A stretch of DNA of 13,216 nucleotides from an uncultured Altererythrobacter sp. (GTDB lineage: Bacteria > Pseudomonadota > Alphaproteobacteria > Sphingomonadales > Sphingomonadaceae): NCBI GenBank assembly GCA_946886565.1, contig CAMPIX010000038.1, forward strand, positions 1 to 13,216, in the 5' to 3' direction. This document shows positions 7,193-13,203 of this stretch, one piece after another (the first letter of the stretch is position 1; the number at the start of each line of letters is the position of its first letter). The notes under the pieces were generated by a model that saw only the letters and a list, made by a program, of their open reading frames with translations, was not told where the DNA came from and searched no databases. A program made the position numbers and the translations under genes.

Positions 7193-8004
7193 CGCGCATC
7201 GCGCTCCTCCAGATGACCGCGGGGATCGACCCTGCGCGAAATGCGGTGACGATCGCCGATTCCGCGCACGAGGCGGCGGGGGAGGGCGCGGTGATGCTGT
7301 TCACGCCCGAGATGTCGGGCATGCTCGACCGCGACCGTGGCCGGGCGGCCGAGGTCATCGCGCTGGAGGAAGACGACCGCGTGCTTGCGCAAACCCGCGA
7401 GGCGGCGGAGCGCGAAGGGCTGTGGATCGCGCTCGGCTCGCTTGCGGTGGATCGCGGGGACGGCATGTGGGCCAACCGCAGCTATCTGATCGACGACACC
7501 GGCGCGATTGCCGCGCGCTACGACAAGATGCACATGTTCGACGTCGATCTCGCGAGTGGCGAGAGCTGGCGCGAGTCGAACGCCTATCGCGCGGGAGACG
7601 AGGTGGTGACCGCCGACACGCCGCTCGGCCGGCTCGGACTCGCGATCTGCTACGACCTCCGCTTTCCCGCGCTGTTCGAGGCGCTTGGCCGCCGGAGCTG
7701 CGACGCAATCGCGATCCCTGCAGCGTTTACCGTGCCGACGGGCGAGGCGCACTGGCACGTGCTCCAGCGCGCCCGCGCGATCGAGGCGAGCGCCTATGTG
7801 ATCGCGGCGGCGCAAGTCGGCGCGCACGAGGACGGGCGGCGCACCTACGGCCACAGCCTGGTGATCGATCCGTGGGGCGAAGTGCTGCTCGATATGGGCG
7901 GCGATGGGCCGGGGTTGGGCTATGCCGAGATCGATCCCGCACGCATCGCCTCGGCGCGCCGGCAGGTGCCGAGCCTTGCCAACCGCCGCGAAATGCCCAA
8001 CTAG
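7189..8004 (+). CDS. Nit-family carbon-nitrogen hydrolase, probable deaminated-glutathione amidase
   Basis: A 271-residue nitrilase-superfamily amidase. The catalytic triad is visible: Glu41 in FTPEMSGM, Lys113 in RYDKMHMFDV, and nucleophile Cys154 in LAICYDLRFP. Further Nit1/Nit2-like blocks are PAAFTVPTGEAHWHVLQRARAIE (about 177-199) and RTYGHSLVIDPWG (218-230). Established work on Nit1 shows that this group can hydrolyse deaminated glutathione, a by-product of transaminases, and the overlap with a glutaredoxin gene fits that role; omega-amidase activity on alpha-ketoglutaramate is the main alternative. Substrate assignment is inference from family and context. The ATG lies inside the end of grxC (4-bp overlap), and the DUF1178 gene follows after 22 bp. 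Confidence 0.9.
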   Translation: MTRIALLQMTAGIDPARNAVTIADSAHEAAGEGAVMLFTPEMSGMLDRDRGRAAEVIALEEDDRVLAQTREAAEREGLWIALGSLAVDRGDGMWANRSYLIDDTGAIAARYDKMHMFDVDLASGESWRESNAYRAGDEVVTADTPLGRLGLAICYDLRFPALFEALGRRSCDAIAIPAAFTVPTGEAHWHVLQRARAIEASAYVIAAAQVGAHEDGRRTYGHSLVIDPWGEVLLDMGGDGPGLGYAEIDPARIASARRQVPSLANRREMPN

Positions 8005-8026
8005 CGCGCCCGAGAGTTTTTACAGC

Positions 8027-8497
8027 ATGATCGTGTTCGACCTTTCCTGCCCCGAGGGGCACCGCTTCGAAGGCTGGTTCGGCTCCTCGGAGGCGTTCGC
8101 GCAGCAGCAGGCGCACGGGCTCGTCGTTTGCCCGTCCTGCGGCTCGGCCGAGGTCGAGAAGGCACCGATGGCTCCCGCGGTCCCGGCCAAGGGCAACCGG
8201 CGTCCGGAACCGCACCACCCGCGCGAGGCACGCCAACCGGTCGCGGGCGGCAAGATTCCCGCCGAGGTGCGCAAGGCCATGGAGGCGCTGGCAAAAGCGC
8301 AGTCGAAGGCGCTGGCCGAGAGCCGCTGGGTCGGCGAGGGCTTCGCCGAGGAATCGCGCGCGATGCACTACGGCGAGAAGGACCTGGAGGCGATCCACGG
8401 CAAGGCGACGCTCAAGGAAGCGCAGGACCTGCTCGACGAAGGCATCTCCGTCGCCCCGCTGCCGTTCCCCGTTGCCGAACCCGACAAACTCAACTGA
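8027..8497 (+). CDS. DUF1178 family protein with a probable zinc ribbon
   Basis: A 156-residue protein of unknown function. The N-terminus MIVFDLSCPEGHRFEGWFGS carries Cys8 and His12, and CPSC supplies Cys35 and Cys38, together a plausible zinc site. The middle (about 48-72) is a Pro/Arg/Lys-rich linker, followed by a helical region with RKAMEALAKAQSKALAESRWVGEGFAEESRAMHYGE, the conserved core of DUF1178. The family is largely alpha- and betaproteobacterial and is often found beside nit and grxC, as here. The ATG at 8027 follows the nit stop by 22 bp with only a weak GAGAG ribosome site; a start further upstream would overlap nit and add residues unlike the family. Role unknown; redox or metal handling would fit the neighbours but nothing in the sequence proves it. 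Confidence 0.88.
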   Translation: MIVFDLSCPEGHRFEGWFGSSEAFAQQQAHGLVVCPSCGSAEVEKAPMAPAVPAKGNRRPEPHHPREARQPVAGGKIPAEVRKAMEALAKAQSKALAESRWVGEGFAEESRAMHYGEKDLEAIHGKATLKEAQDLLDEGISVAPLPFPVAEPDKLN

Positions 8498-8526
8498 TTG
8501 CAAGCCCGCCCCGTGTTCCCTAAACG
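8498..8526 (+). promoter_or_regulatory. Promoter of tRNA-Arg
   Basis: TTGCAA at 8498-8503, directly after the DUF1178 stop, and TAAACG at 8521-8526 are exactly 17 bp apart. Transcription would start near 8533, 4 nt before the mature tRNA, the short leader typical of tRNA genes. Confidence 0.5.
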
Positions 8527-8536
8527 CGTGCCGCGT

Positions 8537-8613
8537 GCGCCCGTAGCTCAGTCGGATAGAGCATCAGATTCCTAATCTGGGGGCCACAGGTTCGAATCCT
8601 GTCGGGCGCGCCA
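8537..8613 (+). tRNA. tRNA-Arg, anticodon CCU
   Basis: A complete 77-nt cloverleaf. The acceptor stem GCGCCCG (8537-8543) pairs with CGGGCGC (8603-8609), the D-stem GCTC pairs with GAGC, the anticodon stem TCAGA/TCTGG encloses loop TTCCTAA with anticodon CCT, and the T-arm is ACAGG-TTCGAAT-CCTGT. The discriminator is G and CCA is encoded at 8611-8613. It reads the AGG arginine codon, which is rare in genomes of this base composition. Confidence 0.97.
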
Positions 8614-8648
8614 CATGGGGCCATCCCGCGAGGGGTGGCCTCACGTGG
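8611..8648 (+). other. Large hairpin starting at the tRNA CCA end
   Basis: 8611-8627 pairs with 8632-8648 over 17 positions with one mismatch (A8615 against C8644) and two G-U pairs, closed by a GCGA tetraloop of the GNRA type at 8628-8631. The left arm includes the tRNA CCA. No T-run follows. It is probably the 3' boundary of the precursor, acting as a terminator or processing block. Confidence 0.55.
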
Positions 8649-8713
8649 TTCGGCGCTTCCGGTCCGAGCATCGTTCGGAGTCGGAGCGAAGCGGAGACGG
8701 CGTCGCAGGCGCC

Positions 8714-8733
8714 AATCCTGTCGGGCGCCCCAC
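8714..8733 (+). repeat. Second copy of the tRNA-Arg 3' end
   Basis: AATCCTGTCGGGCGC at 8714-8728 repeats 8595-8609 of the tRNA exactly, and the following base plus CCAC match with one change, giving 19 of 20 identical at an offset of 119 bp. The match weakens leftward, though a T-stem-like GCAGG/CCTGT is kept. This is either an attachment-site scar of a lost element or a remnant tRNA copy. Confidence 0.75.
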
Positions 8734-8745
8734 GGCCTTCCGCGG

Positions 8746-9618
8746 TCAGACTGGCGCTGGGCGAGGCTCCCTCGCCATCGGCACCTCTTCGGCGAAGGTG
8801 TGCGTCATGTAGGGGTAGGGGATTTCGATCCCCGCGTCGTCGAGCGCCTTCTTGATCGCGAAGACCACGTCGTTGTGCACGGTGAACAGGCTGTTCTGCC
8901 GCGTGTCGACCCACCAGCGCACGAGAAAGTCGACCGAGCTGGCGCCGAATTCGCGGGCGTAGGCCTCCGCGCCCTTCTCGGGCATGATGCCCTCCACCGA
9001 AGCGACAGCATCCTTGATGACCTTCTGCGCTTGTTCGAGATCGGCGTCGTACGACACCCCGACCATGACCTGGAAGCGGCGCTTCCCCGGATCGGTGAAG
9101 ATCTTGACCGCGTTCTTGAAGATCATCGAGTTGGGCATGATCGTCAATTCGCCCGAGAACTGGCGGATGTGGGTCTCGCGCAAAGTGATCCTCTCGACCT
9201 TTCCGTCGACACCTTCGGCCTCGATCTCATCGCCGATCTGCATCTTCTCGCGCAGCATGATGAGCACGCCGGCGAGAAAATTCTCGAAGATGTCCTGGAA
9301 CGCGAAGCCGATCGCTACCGCGCCGATGCCGAGCCCGGCGACCATCCCGCCAAACGTGAAGCCCGGGACGAGAATGGTCAGAGCCAGCAGGACCCCGACG
9401 ATCCACACCGCGAGTTTGATCAGGGTGCGGATCAACTGCTTGAGATCATTGCGGATGTGCGCGCGGTTTGTTAGCCGGCCGCTCAGACCCACGGCGATGC
9501 GCGCGACGATCGCGGTGACGACCAGAACGACCAGCGCGATCGCGATATTGGGCAGCATCTCGACGGCCGCCCTCGCCATTCCCTGCAGTTCTTCTTGCAA
9601 TACGCGGAAGTAATTCAA
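8746..9618 (-). CDS. MscS-type small-conductance mechanosensitive channel
   Basis: A 290-residue inner-membrane channel that opens on membrane tension to release solutes after hypo-osmotic shock. Transmembrane helices lie at about 22-46 and 64-86, followed by the pore-lining TM3 at 90-123, rich in Gly and Ala (GLGIGAVAIGFAFQDIFENFLAGVLIML), the family signature. The beta domain follows with VDGKVERITLRETHI and PNSMIFKNAV, then a cytoplasmic alpha/beta domain. The size matches E. coli MscS. The start is a TTG at 9616-9618, chosen because GAGGGAG stands 6 nt upstream; the next ATG (residue 14) has no properly spaced ribosome site. That ribosome site sits wholly inside a hairpin. The gene is 54 bp behind the VOC gene on the same strand and may share its transcript. 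Confidence 0.92.
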   Translation of the reverse strand: MNYFRVLQEELQGMARAAVEMLPNIAIALVVLVVTAIVARIAVGLSGRLTNRAHIRNDLKQLIRTLIKLAVWIVGVLLALTILVPGFTFGGMVAGLGIGAVAIGFAFQDIFENFLAGVLIMLREKMQIGDEIEAEGVDGKVERITLRETHIRQFSGELTIMPNSMIFKNAVKIFTDPGKRRFQVMVGVSYDADLEQAQKVIKDAVASVEGIMPEKGAEAYAREFGASSVDFLVRWWVDTRQNSLFTVHNDVVFAIKKALDDAGIEIPYPYMTHTFAEEVPMAREPRPAPV

Positions 9619-9623
9619 CTTGT

Positions 9624-9650
9624 GCTCCCTCTGTCGGTTGCAGAGGGAAC
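9624..9650 (-). promoter_or_regulatory. Hairpin hiding the mscS ribosome site
   Basis: On the minus strand, 9650-9641 pairs with 9633-9624 over 10 bp (one U-G) around a 7-nt CAACCGA loop. The right arm contains the entire GAGGGAG ribosome site of the mscS gene, 6 nt before its TTG start. No U-run follows, so control of translation is more likely than termination. Confidence 0.55.
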
Positions 9651-9672
9651 GGGACGAGCCGCCCGAATGTTC

Positions 9673-10248
9673 CTAGCGCTTTTCCGCGTGTTCCTCACGG
9701 GCGATCTCGTGCAGCCAGTCGGCGTGGCGCGGGGCTTTCTTGGTCTGCGACCATTCTTCGAGCATCGGCATCGCGACGCGCTTGAGTTCGGCATATTGCT
9801 CGTCGGTGCCGATATCGGCGGCGAGTTCGACACGGTGGCCGTTGGGATCGAAGAAGTAGATCGACTTGAAGATTCCGTGATGCGTCGGCCCCAGCACGTC
9901 GATGCCGAGGCTCTCGACATGTTCCTTCGCCGCGAGCAGCTCGTCCTCGCTGCCGACCTTGAACGCGAGGTGCTGGACCCAGGCCGGCGTGTTCTCGTCG
10001 CGGCCCATGTCCTTCTGGTGGGGCAGCTCGAAGAACGCGAGCACGTTGCCGTTACCCGCATCGAGGAAGACGTGCATGTAGGGATCGTAGTCGCCGGTCG
10101 AGGGCACGTGGTCTTCGGAAAAGGCGCTGACATAGTCCATGCCGAGCACCTTCTCGTACCATTCCACGGTCTCCTTCGCGTCCTTGCAGCGATAGGCGGC
10201 GTGGTGGACTCCGCCGAGCTTGATGGGATGTTTAGCCAAGTCAGTCAT
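9673..10248 (-). CDS. VOC-superfamily (glyoxalase/dioxygenase fold) protein
   Basis: A 191-residue single-domain metalloprotein of the vicinal-oxygen-chelate superfamily. Two beta-alpha-beta-beta-beta modules are visible, with likely metal ligands His16 in GGVHHAAYRC, Glu74 in LAFFELPH, His93 in VQHLAFKV and Glu141 in NGHRVELAADIG. The C-terminal tail from about 150 is helical. Substrate cannot be read from sequence. Its position behind hppD suggests a role in tyrosine/homogentisate breakdown or a neighbouring aromatic pathway, but the 109-bp gap with a repeat weakens the operon argument. The ATG at 10246-10248 has GGAG 8 nt upstream; the adjacent TTG one codon earlier is also possible. The first bases of that ribosome site come from the REP-like repeat. 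Confidence 0.88.
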   Translation of the reverse strand: MTDLAKHPIKLGGVHHAAYRCKDAKETVEWYEKVLGMDYVSAFSEDHVPSTGDYDPYMHVFLDAGNGNVLAFFELPHQKDMGRDENTPAWVQHLAFKVGSEDELLAAKEHVESLGIDVLGPTHHGIFKSIYFFDPNGHRVELAADIGTDEQYAELKRVAMPMLEEWSQTKKAPRHADWLHEIAREEHAEKR

Positions 10249-10258
10249 CAACCCAACT

Positions 10259-10349
10259 CCGTTCGTGCTGAGCTTGTCGAAGCACCGTTCTTACTTCTGA
10301 CTCAGCGCTCGAAAGAAGTGCGGCCCTTCGACAAGCTCAGGGCGAACGG
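10259..10349. repeat. REP-like double palindrome between hppD and the VOC gene
   Basis: Arms 10259-10287 and 10321-10349 are inverted copies, 25 of 29 positions identical, sharing the core CTGAGCTTGTCGAAG. Each arm is also a small hairpin: GTGCT/AGCAC in the left and GCCCT/AGGGC in the right, so the four differences are paired and compensate each other. A third inverted pair, ACTTCT (10293-10298) with AGAAGT (10314-10319), lies in the centre. This core is a widespread intergenic repeat in sphingomonads (known from general experience, not searched here). Confidence 0.88.
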
Positions 10350-10357
10350 TGGAAGGA

Positions 10358-11476
10358 TTATTGCGCGGGTTCCGCCTCGACAGTCGCGTCTTCAACCTTG
10401 AGCGCGCCGCGCTTGATCTGGTCGCGTTCCATGCTTTCGAACAGCGCCTTGAAGTTGCCTTCGCCGAAGCCCTCGTCGCCCTTGCGCTGGATGAATTCGA
10501 AGAACACCGGGCCGACCTGCGCCTCGGCGAAAATCTGCAACAGCAGGCGAGGGTGGCCGCCCTCTGTCGTGCCGTCGAGCAGGATGCCGCGGGCCTTGAG
10601 CTCGCCGGCATTCTCGCCATGGCCGGGCAAACGCTCGTCGAGCATTTCGTAATAGGTCTCGGGCGGGGCGGTCATGAACGGCACGCCGAGCTTCTTCAGA
10701 TTATCCCAGCAACCGACGAGATCGTCGCAGATCAGCGCGATGTGCTGGATGCCCTCGCCGTTGAACTCGCGCAGGTATTCCTCGATCTGACCCTTACCGC
10801 TGTCGCCTTCCTCGTTGAGGGGAATGCGGATCTTGCCATCGGGGGCGGTCAGCGCCTTCGAGGTGAGGCCGGTATATTCGCCCTTGATGTCGAAATAGCG
10901 GATTTCCTGGAAGTTGAAGAGCGTCTCGTAGTAGTCCGCCCAGTACTTCATCCGCCCGCCGTAGACATTGTGCGTCAGGTGGTCGATCAGCTTGAAGCCG
11001 GCGCCGACCGGGTGTTTGTCGATCCCCGGCAGGTATTCGAAGTCGATGTCGTAGATGCTGAGGCCGTCGCCGTTCTCGCCTTCGTAGCGGTCGACGATGT
11101 AGAGGTTCGCACCGCCGATACCCTTGATCGCGGGAATGTTGAGCTCCATCGGCCCTGTCTCGGTCTCGACCGGCTGCGCGCCGGCTTCCATCAGGTGCTC
11201 CCACGCCTTGGCGGCGTCGCGCACGCGGAAGGCCATGCCGCAGGCGGAAGGCCCGTGCTCGCGCGCAAAATACCAGGCCGCGCTGTGCGGTTCGTAGTTG
11301 GTGACGAGGTTGATCCCGCCCTGGCGCCAGAGGTGCACGTCCTTGCTGCGGTGGGTGGCGACATGGGTGAAGCCCATCGCCTCGAACACCGGTTCGAGCA
11401 TGCCCTTCTCGGGCGCGCAGAACTCGACGAACTCGAATCCGTCGAGGCCGGCGGGGTTGTCGAACAGGTCGGGCAT
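10358..11476 (-). CDS. hppD: 4-hydroxyphenylpyruvate dioxygenase
   Basis: A 372-residue non-haem iron(II) dioxygenase that converts 4-hydroxyphenylpyruvate to homogentisate in tyrosine catabolism, also feeding tocopherol or pyomelanin formation where those exist. Two VOC modules are present; the active C-terminal one supplies the iron ligands His166 in IDHLTHNV, His245 in GIQHIAL and Glu327 in [12 protein letters not shown]. The closing helix [19 protein letters not shown] is characteristic and distinguishes it from hydroxymandelate synthase. Length is normal, with a short acidic tail. The start MPDLFDNP has GAGGAG about 8 nt upstream. A good promoter with a 20-bp palindrome over the -10 element lies just ahead, implying repressor control. 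A homogentisate dioxygenase gene is not in the window. Confidence 0.97.
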   Translation of the reverse strand: MPDLFDNPAGLDGFEFVEFCAPEKGMLEPVFEAMGFTHVATHRSKDVHLWRQGGINLVTNYEPHSAAWYFAREHGPSACGMAFRVRDAAKAWEHLMEAGAQPVETETGPMELNIPAIKGIGGANLYIVDRYEGENGDGLSIYDIDFEYLPGIDKHPVGAGFKLIDHLTHNVYGGRMKYWADYYETLFNFQEIRYFDIKGEYTGLTSKALTAPDGKIRIPLNEEGDSGKGQIEEYLREFNGEGIQHIALICDDLVGCWDNLKKLGVPFMTAPPETYYEMLDERLPGHGENAGELKARGILLDGTTEGGHPRLLLQIFAEAQVGPVFFEFIQRKGDEGFGEGNFKALFESMERDQIKRGALKVEDATVEAEPAQ

Positions 11477-11494
11477 TGGGTGATCTCCTCGCTA

Positions 11495-11532
11495 TTGGTT
11501 TCAGTTGTAACCAAATCTGCGGCGATTTTCAA
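11495..11532 (-). promoter_or_regulatory. hppD promoter with an operator-like palindrome over the -10 box
   Basis: On the minus strand TTGAAA (11532-11527) and TACAAC (11509-11504) are 17 bp apart, a good sigma70 promoter that starts transcription near 11497, about 21 nt before the hppD ATG. The palindrome TTGGTTnCAnnTGnAACCAA covers 11495-11514, symmetric at 16 of 20 positions, and contains the -10 box at its centre. That is the usual geometry of a repressor site. Size and symmetry would suit a MarR-family dimer, but the regulator is not identifiable from here. Confidence 0.6.
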
Positions 11533-11596
11533 GTGCGCGCGGCACTCACACGGCTCCGGTCGTCGCAAAGGTGCGAGCTTCGCGGACAAACCGCTT

Positions 11597-11620
11597 GAAT
11601 CACGGCGTTAACTGTGATTC
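11597..11620. promoter_or_regulatory. Inverted repeat upstream of ftsB
   Basis: GAATCAC (11597-11603) and GTGATTC (11614-11620) are perfect inverted copies around a 10-bp spacer that contains GTTAAC. The dyad ends 10 bp before the proposed ftsB GTG, and lies between divergent hppD and ftsB. It could be a transcription-factor site or part of a promoter (a TTGAAT overlaps its left arm). Confidence 0.4.
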
Positions 11621-11630
11621 TGTCGCTCTC

Positions 11631-11954
11631 GTGACACGCGAGGGGCACAGGATTACTCTGCCGAGGGAGCAGTTGACGCAAGGGCTTGCCCTGGCGCTGC
11701 TGTTGCTGCTCATGGGTCTCGCCATCGCGGGGCCGAGCGGCCTGCTGGCATGGGGCGAGAACGCCCGACTTCTCGAGCAGCGCGAGGCGCGCATCGCCAA
11801 GCTGACGAAGGAGCGCGATGCGCTTCGGAATCGCGTCGAACTCGCGCATCCCGATCATGCCGATCCCGATCTCGTGGGAGAGGAGCTGCGTCGCAACTTC
11901 AACGTCGTCCACCCCGACGAGGTCGTTCTGATCATCGATGAGCCGGGCGAATAA
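11631..11954 (+). CDS. ftsB: Septum formation initiator, FtsB/DivIC family
   Basis: A 107-residue bitopic membrane protein of the divisome that forms the FtsQ-FtsB-FtsL complex. A transmembrane helix spans about residues 16-36 (LTQGLALALLLLLMGLAIAG), followed by the family-typical GPSGLLAWGEN and a coiled coil at about 43-72 (RLLEQREARIAKLTKERDALRNRVEL). The C-terminus keeps LRRNFNVVHPDEVV, diagnostic for alphaproteobacterial members. The start is uncertain: GTG at 11631 leaves a 15-residue cytoplasmic stub as in relatives but has no ribosome site, whereas TTG at 11673 has GAGGGAG upstream and would give a 93-residue protein. An earlier GTG at 11571 would place the inverted repeat inside the gene. 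pdhA follows 154 bp later, an order usual in this group. Confidence 0.88.
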   Translation: MTREGHRITLPREQLTQGLALALLLLLMGLAIAGPSGLLAWGENARLLEQREARIAKLTKERDALRNRVELAHPDHADPDLVGEELRRNFNVVHPDEVVLIIDEPGE

Positions 11955-12016
11955 CGCCGCCGCTGGGCAGCGATTGACGCTACGGGAATTTCGTATTCAT
12001 CGCAGTGCGGGGGGCG

Positions 12017-12046
12017 TTGCACCCGCGCGGGGCTTGCGCCTATAGG
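12017..12046 (+). promoter_or_regulatory. Promoter of the pdh operon
   Basis: TTGCAC at 12017-12022 and TATAGG at 12041-12046 are 18 bp apart, both good matches in a GC-rich setting. Transcription would start near 12053, giving a leader of about 56 nt before the pdhA TTG start. Confidence 0.5.
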
Positions 12047-12108
12047 CAGGCCATGCCGCGCGCCGCGGCGCACCTCCCCAGGTGATCGCGACAACCGAGG
12101 AAAGAGAT

Positions 12109-13200
12109 TTGGCCAGAACCGCCAAGACCCGCAAGACGGCTGCGAAATCCACACCCGAACGAGCCCCGGCAGACGATCAGGATTTCGCGCTGCACAGTCT
12201 CCAGGAAGCGTTCGAGAAGGCCAAGAGCTACGACGCCTCCGAGGACGAGATGATGGAATTCTACCGGCAGATGCTGCTCATCCGCCGGTTCGAGGAGAGG
12301 GCGGGGCAGCTCTACGGTCTCGGTCTGATCGGTGGGTTCTGTCACCTCTACATCGGGCAAGAGGCGGTTGCGATCGGCCTTCAGAGCGCGCTCGACAACG
12401 ACAAGGACAGCGTGATCACCGGGTACCGCGATCACGGCCACATGCTCGCCTACGGCATCGATCCCAACGTGATCATGGCCGAGCTGACCGGGCGCCAGGC
12501 CGGCATCTCGAAAGGCAAGGGCGGTTCGATGCACATGTTCAGCACCGAGCATAAGTTCTACGGCGGCCACGGCATCGTCGGCGCGCAGGTCTCGCTCGGC
12601 GGCGGGCTCGCGCTGGCGCACAAGTACAACGAGGACGGCGGGCTGTGCCTCGCCTATTTCGGCGACGGCGCGGCCAACCAGGGCCAGGTTTACGAGACGA
12701 TGAACATGGCAAGCCTGTGGGGCCTGCCGATCGTGTTCGTGGTGGAGAACAACCAGTACGCGATGGGGACCAGCACCGCGCGATCGAGTGCCGAGACCGA
12801 GTTCTACCGCCGCGGCACCGCGTTCCGCATCCCCGGCATGGACGTCAACGGGATGGACGTGCTCGAAGTGCGCGCCGCTGCCGAGGTGGCGTTCGGGCAC
12901 GTGCGCGAGGGCAACGGTCCGGTGCTCATGGAGCTCAACACCTATCGCTATCGCGGGCACTCGATGTCCGACCCGGCCAAGTATCGCACGCGCGAGGAAG
13001 TGCAGGACGTGCGCGAGCACAAGGATCCGATCGAGGGCCTCAAGAAGGTGCTGATCGACAAGGGCAAGAGCGAGGACGACCTGAAAGCCATCGACAAGGA
13101 CATTCGCAAGATCGTGGCCGAAGCGGCGGATTTCGCGGAGAATTCCCCCGAGCCCGAAGCTGGCGAACTCTACACCGACGTGCTGGTGGAGGAGTACTGA
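12109..13200 (+). CDS. pdhA: Pyruvate dehydrogenase E1 component, alpha subunit
   Basis: A 363-residue cytoplasmic subunit of the alpha2-beta2 E1 that decarboxylates pyruvate with thiamine diphosphate and passes the acetyl group to lipoyl-E2. The thiamine diphosphate motif runs from GDG at 185-187 to NN at 214-215 within GDGAANQGQVYETMNMASLWGLP. YRGHSMSDP at 281-289 is the conserved loop that carries the phosphorylation serines in mitochondrial relatives. The first 25 residues are a basic, Lys/Ala/Thr-rich tail. I chose TTG at 12109 because AGGA stands 7 nt upstream and the result MARTAKTRKTAAK matches relatives; the alternative GTG at 12082 lacks a ribosome site. Length is normal. pdhB follows after 3 bp. 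Confidence 0.95.
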   Translation: MARTAKTRKTAAKSTPERAPADDQDFALHSLQEAFEKAKSYDASEDEMMEFYRQMLLIRRFEERAGQLYGLGLIGGFCHLYIGQEAVAIGLQSALDNDKDSVITGYRDHGHMLAYGIDPNVIMAELTGRQAGISKGKGGSMHMFSTEHKFYGGHGIVGAQVSLGGGLALAHKYNEDGGLCLAYFGDGAANQGQVYETMNMASLWGLPIVFVVENNQYAMGTSTARSSAETEFYRRGTAFRIPGMDVNGMDVLEVRAAAEVAFGHVREGNGPVLMELNTYRYRGHSMSDPAKYRTREEVQDVREHKDPIEGLKKVLIDKGKSEDDLKAIDKDIRKIVAEAADFAENSPEPEAGELYTDVLVEEY

Positions 13201-13203
13201 GCC

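Noticed and set aside
8614..8745. A second intact tRNA after tRNA-Arg
   Set aside because: Only the T-arm and 3' acceptor portion are repeated; no 5' acceptor, D-arm or anticodon arm can be built.
10259..10349. CRISPR array or insertion-sequence ends
   Set aside because: There are only two inverted copies, not direct repeats with spacers, and no transposase; the sequence is a REP-like palindrome.
10349..11611. A 420-codon plus-strand frame opposite hppD
   Set aside because: It is antisense to an intact hppD with all iron ligands, and lacks a ribosome site or recognisable domain.
12040..13020. A 326-codon minus-strand frame opposite pdhA
   Set aside because: It is a mirror of the conserved pdhA coding sequence with His/Val/Asp-rich shadow composition.
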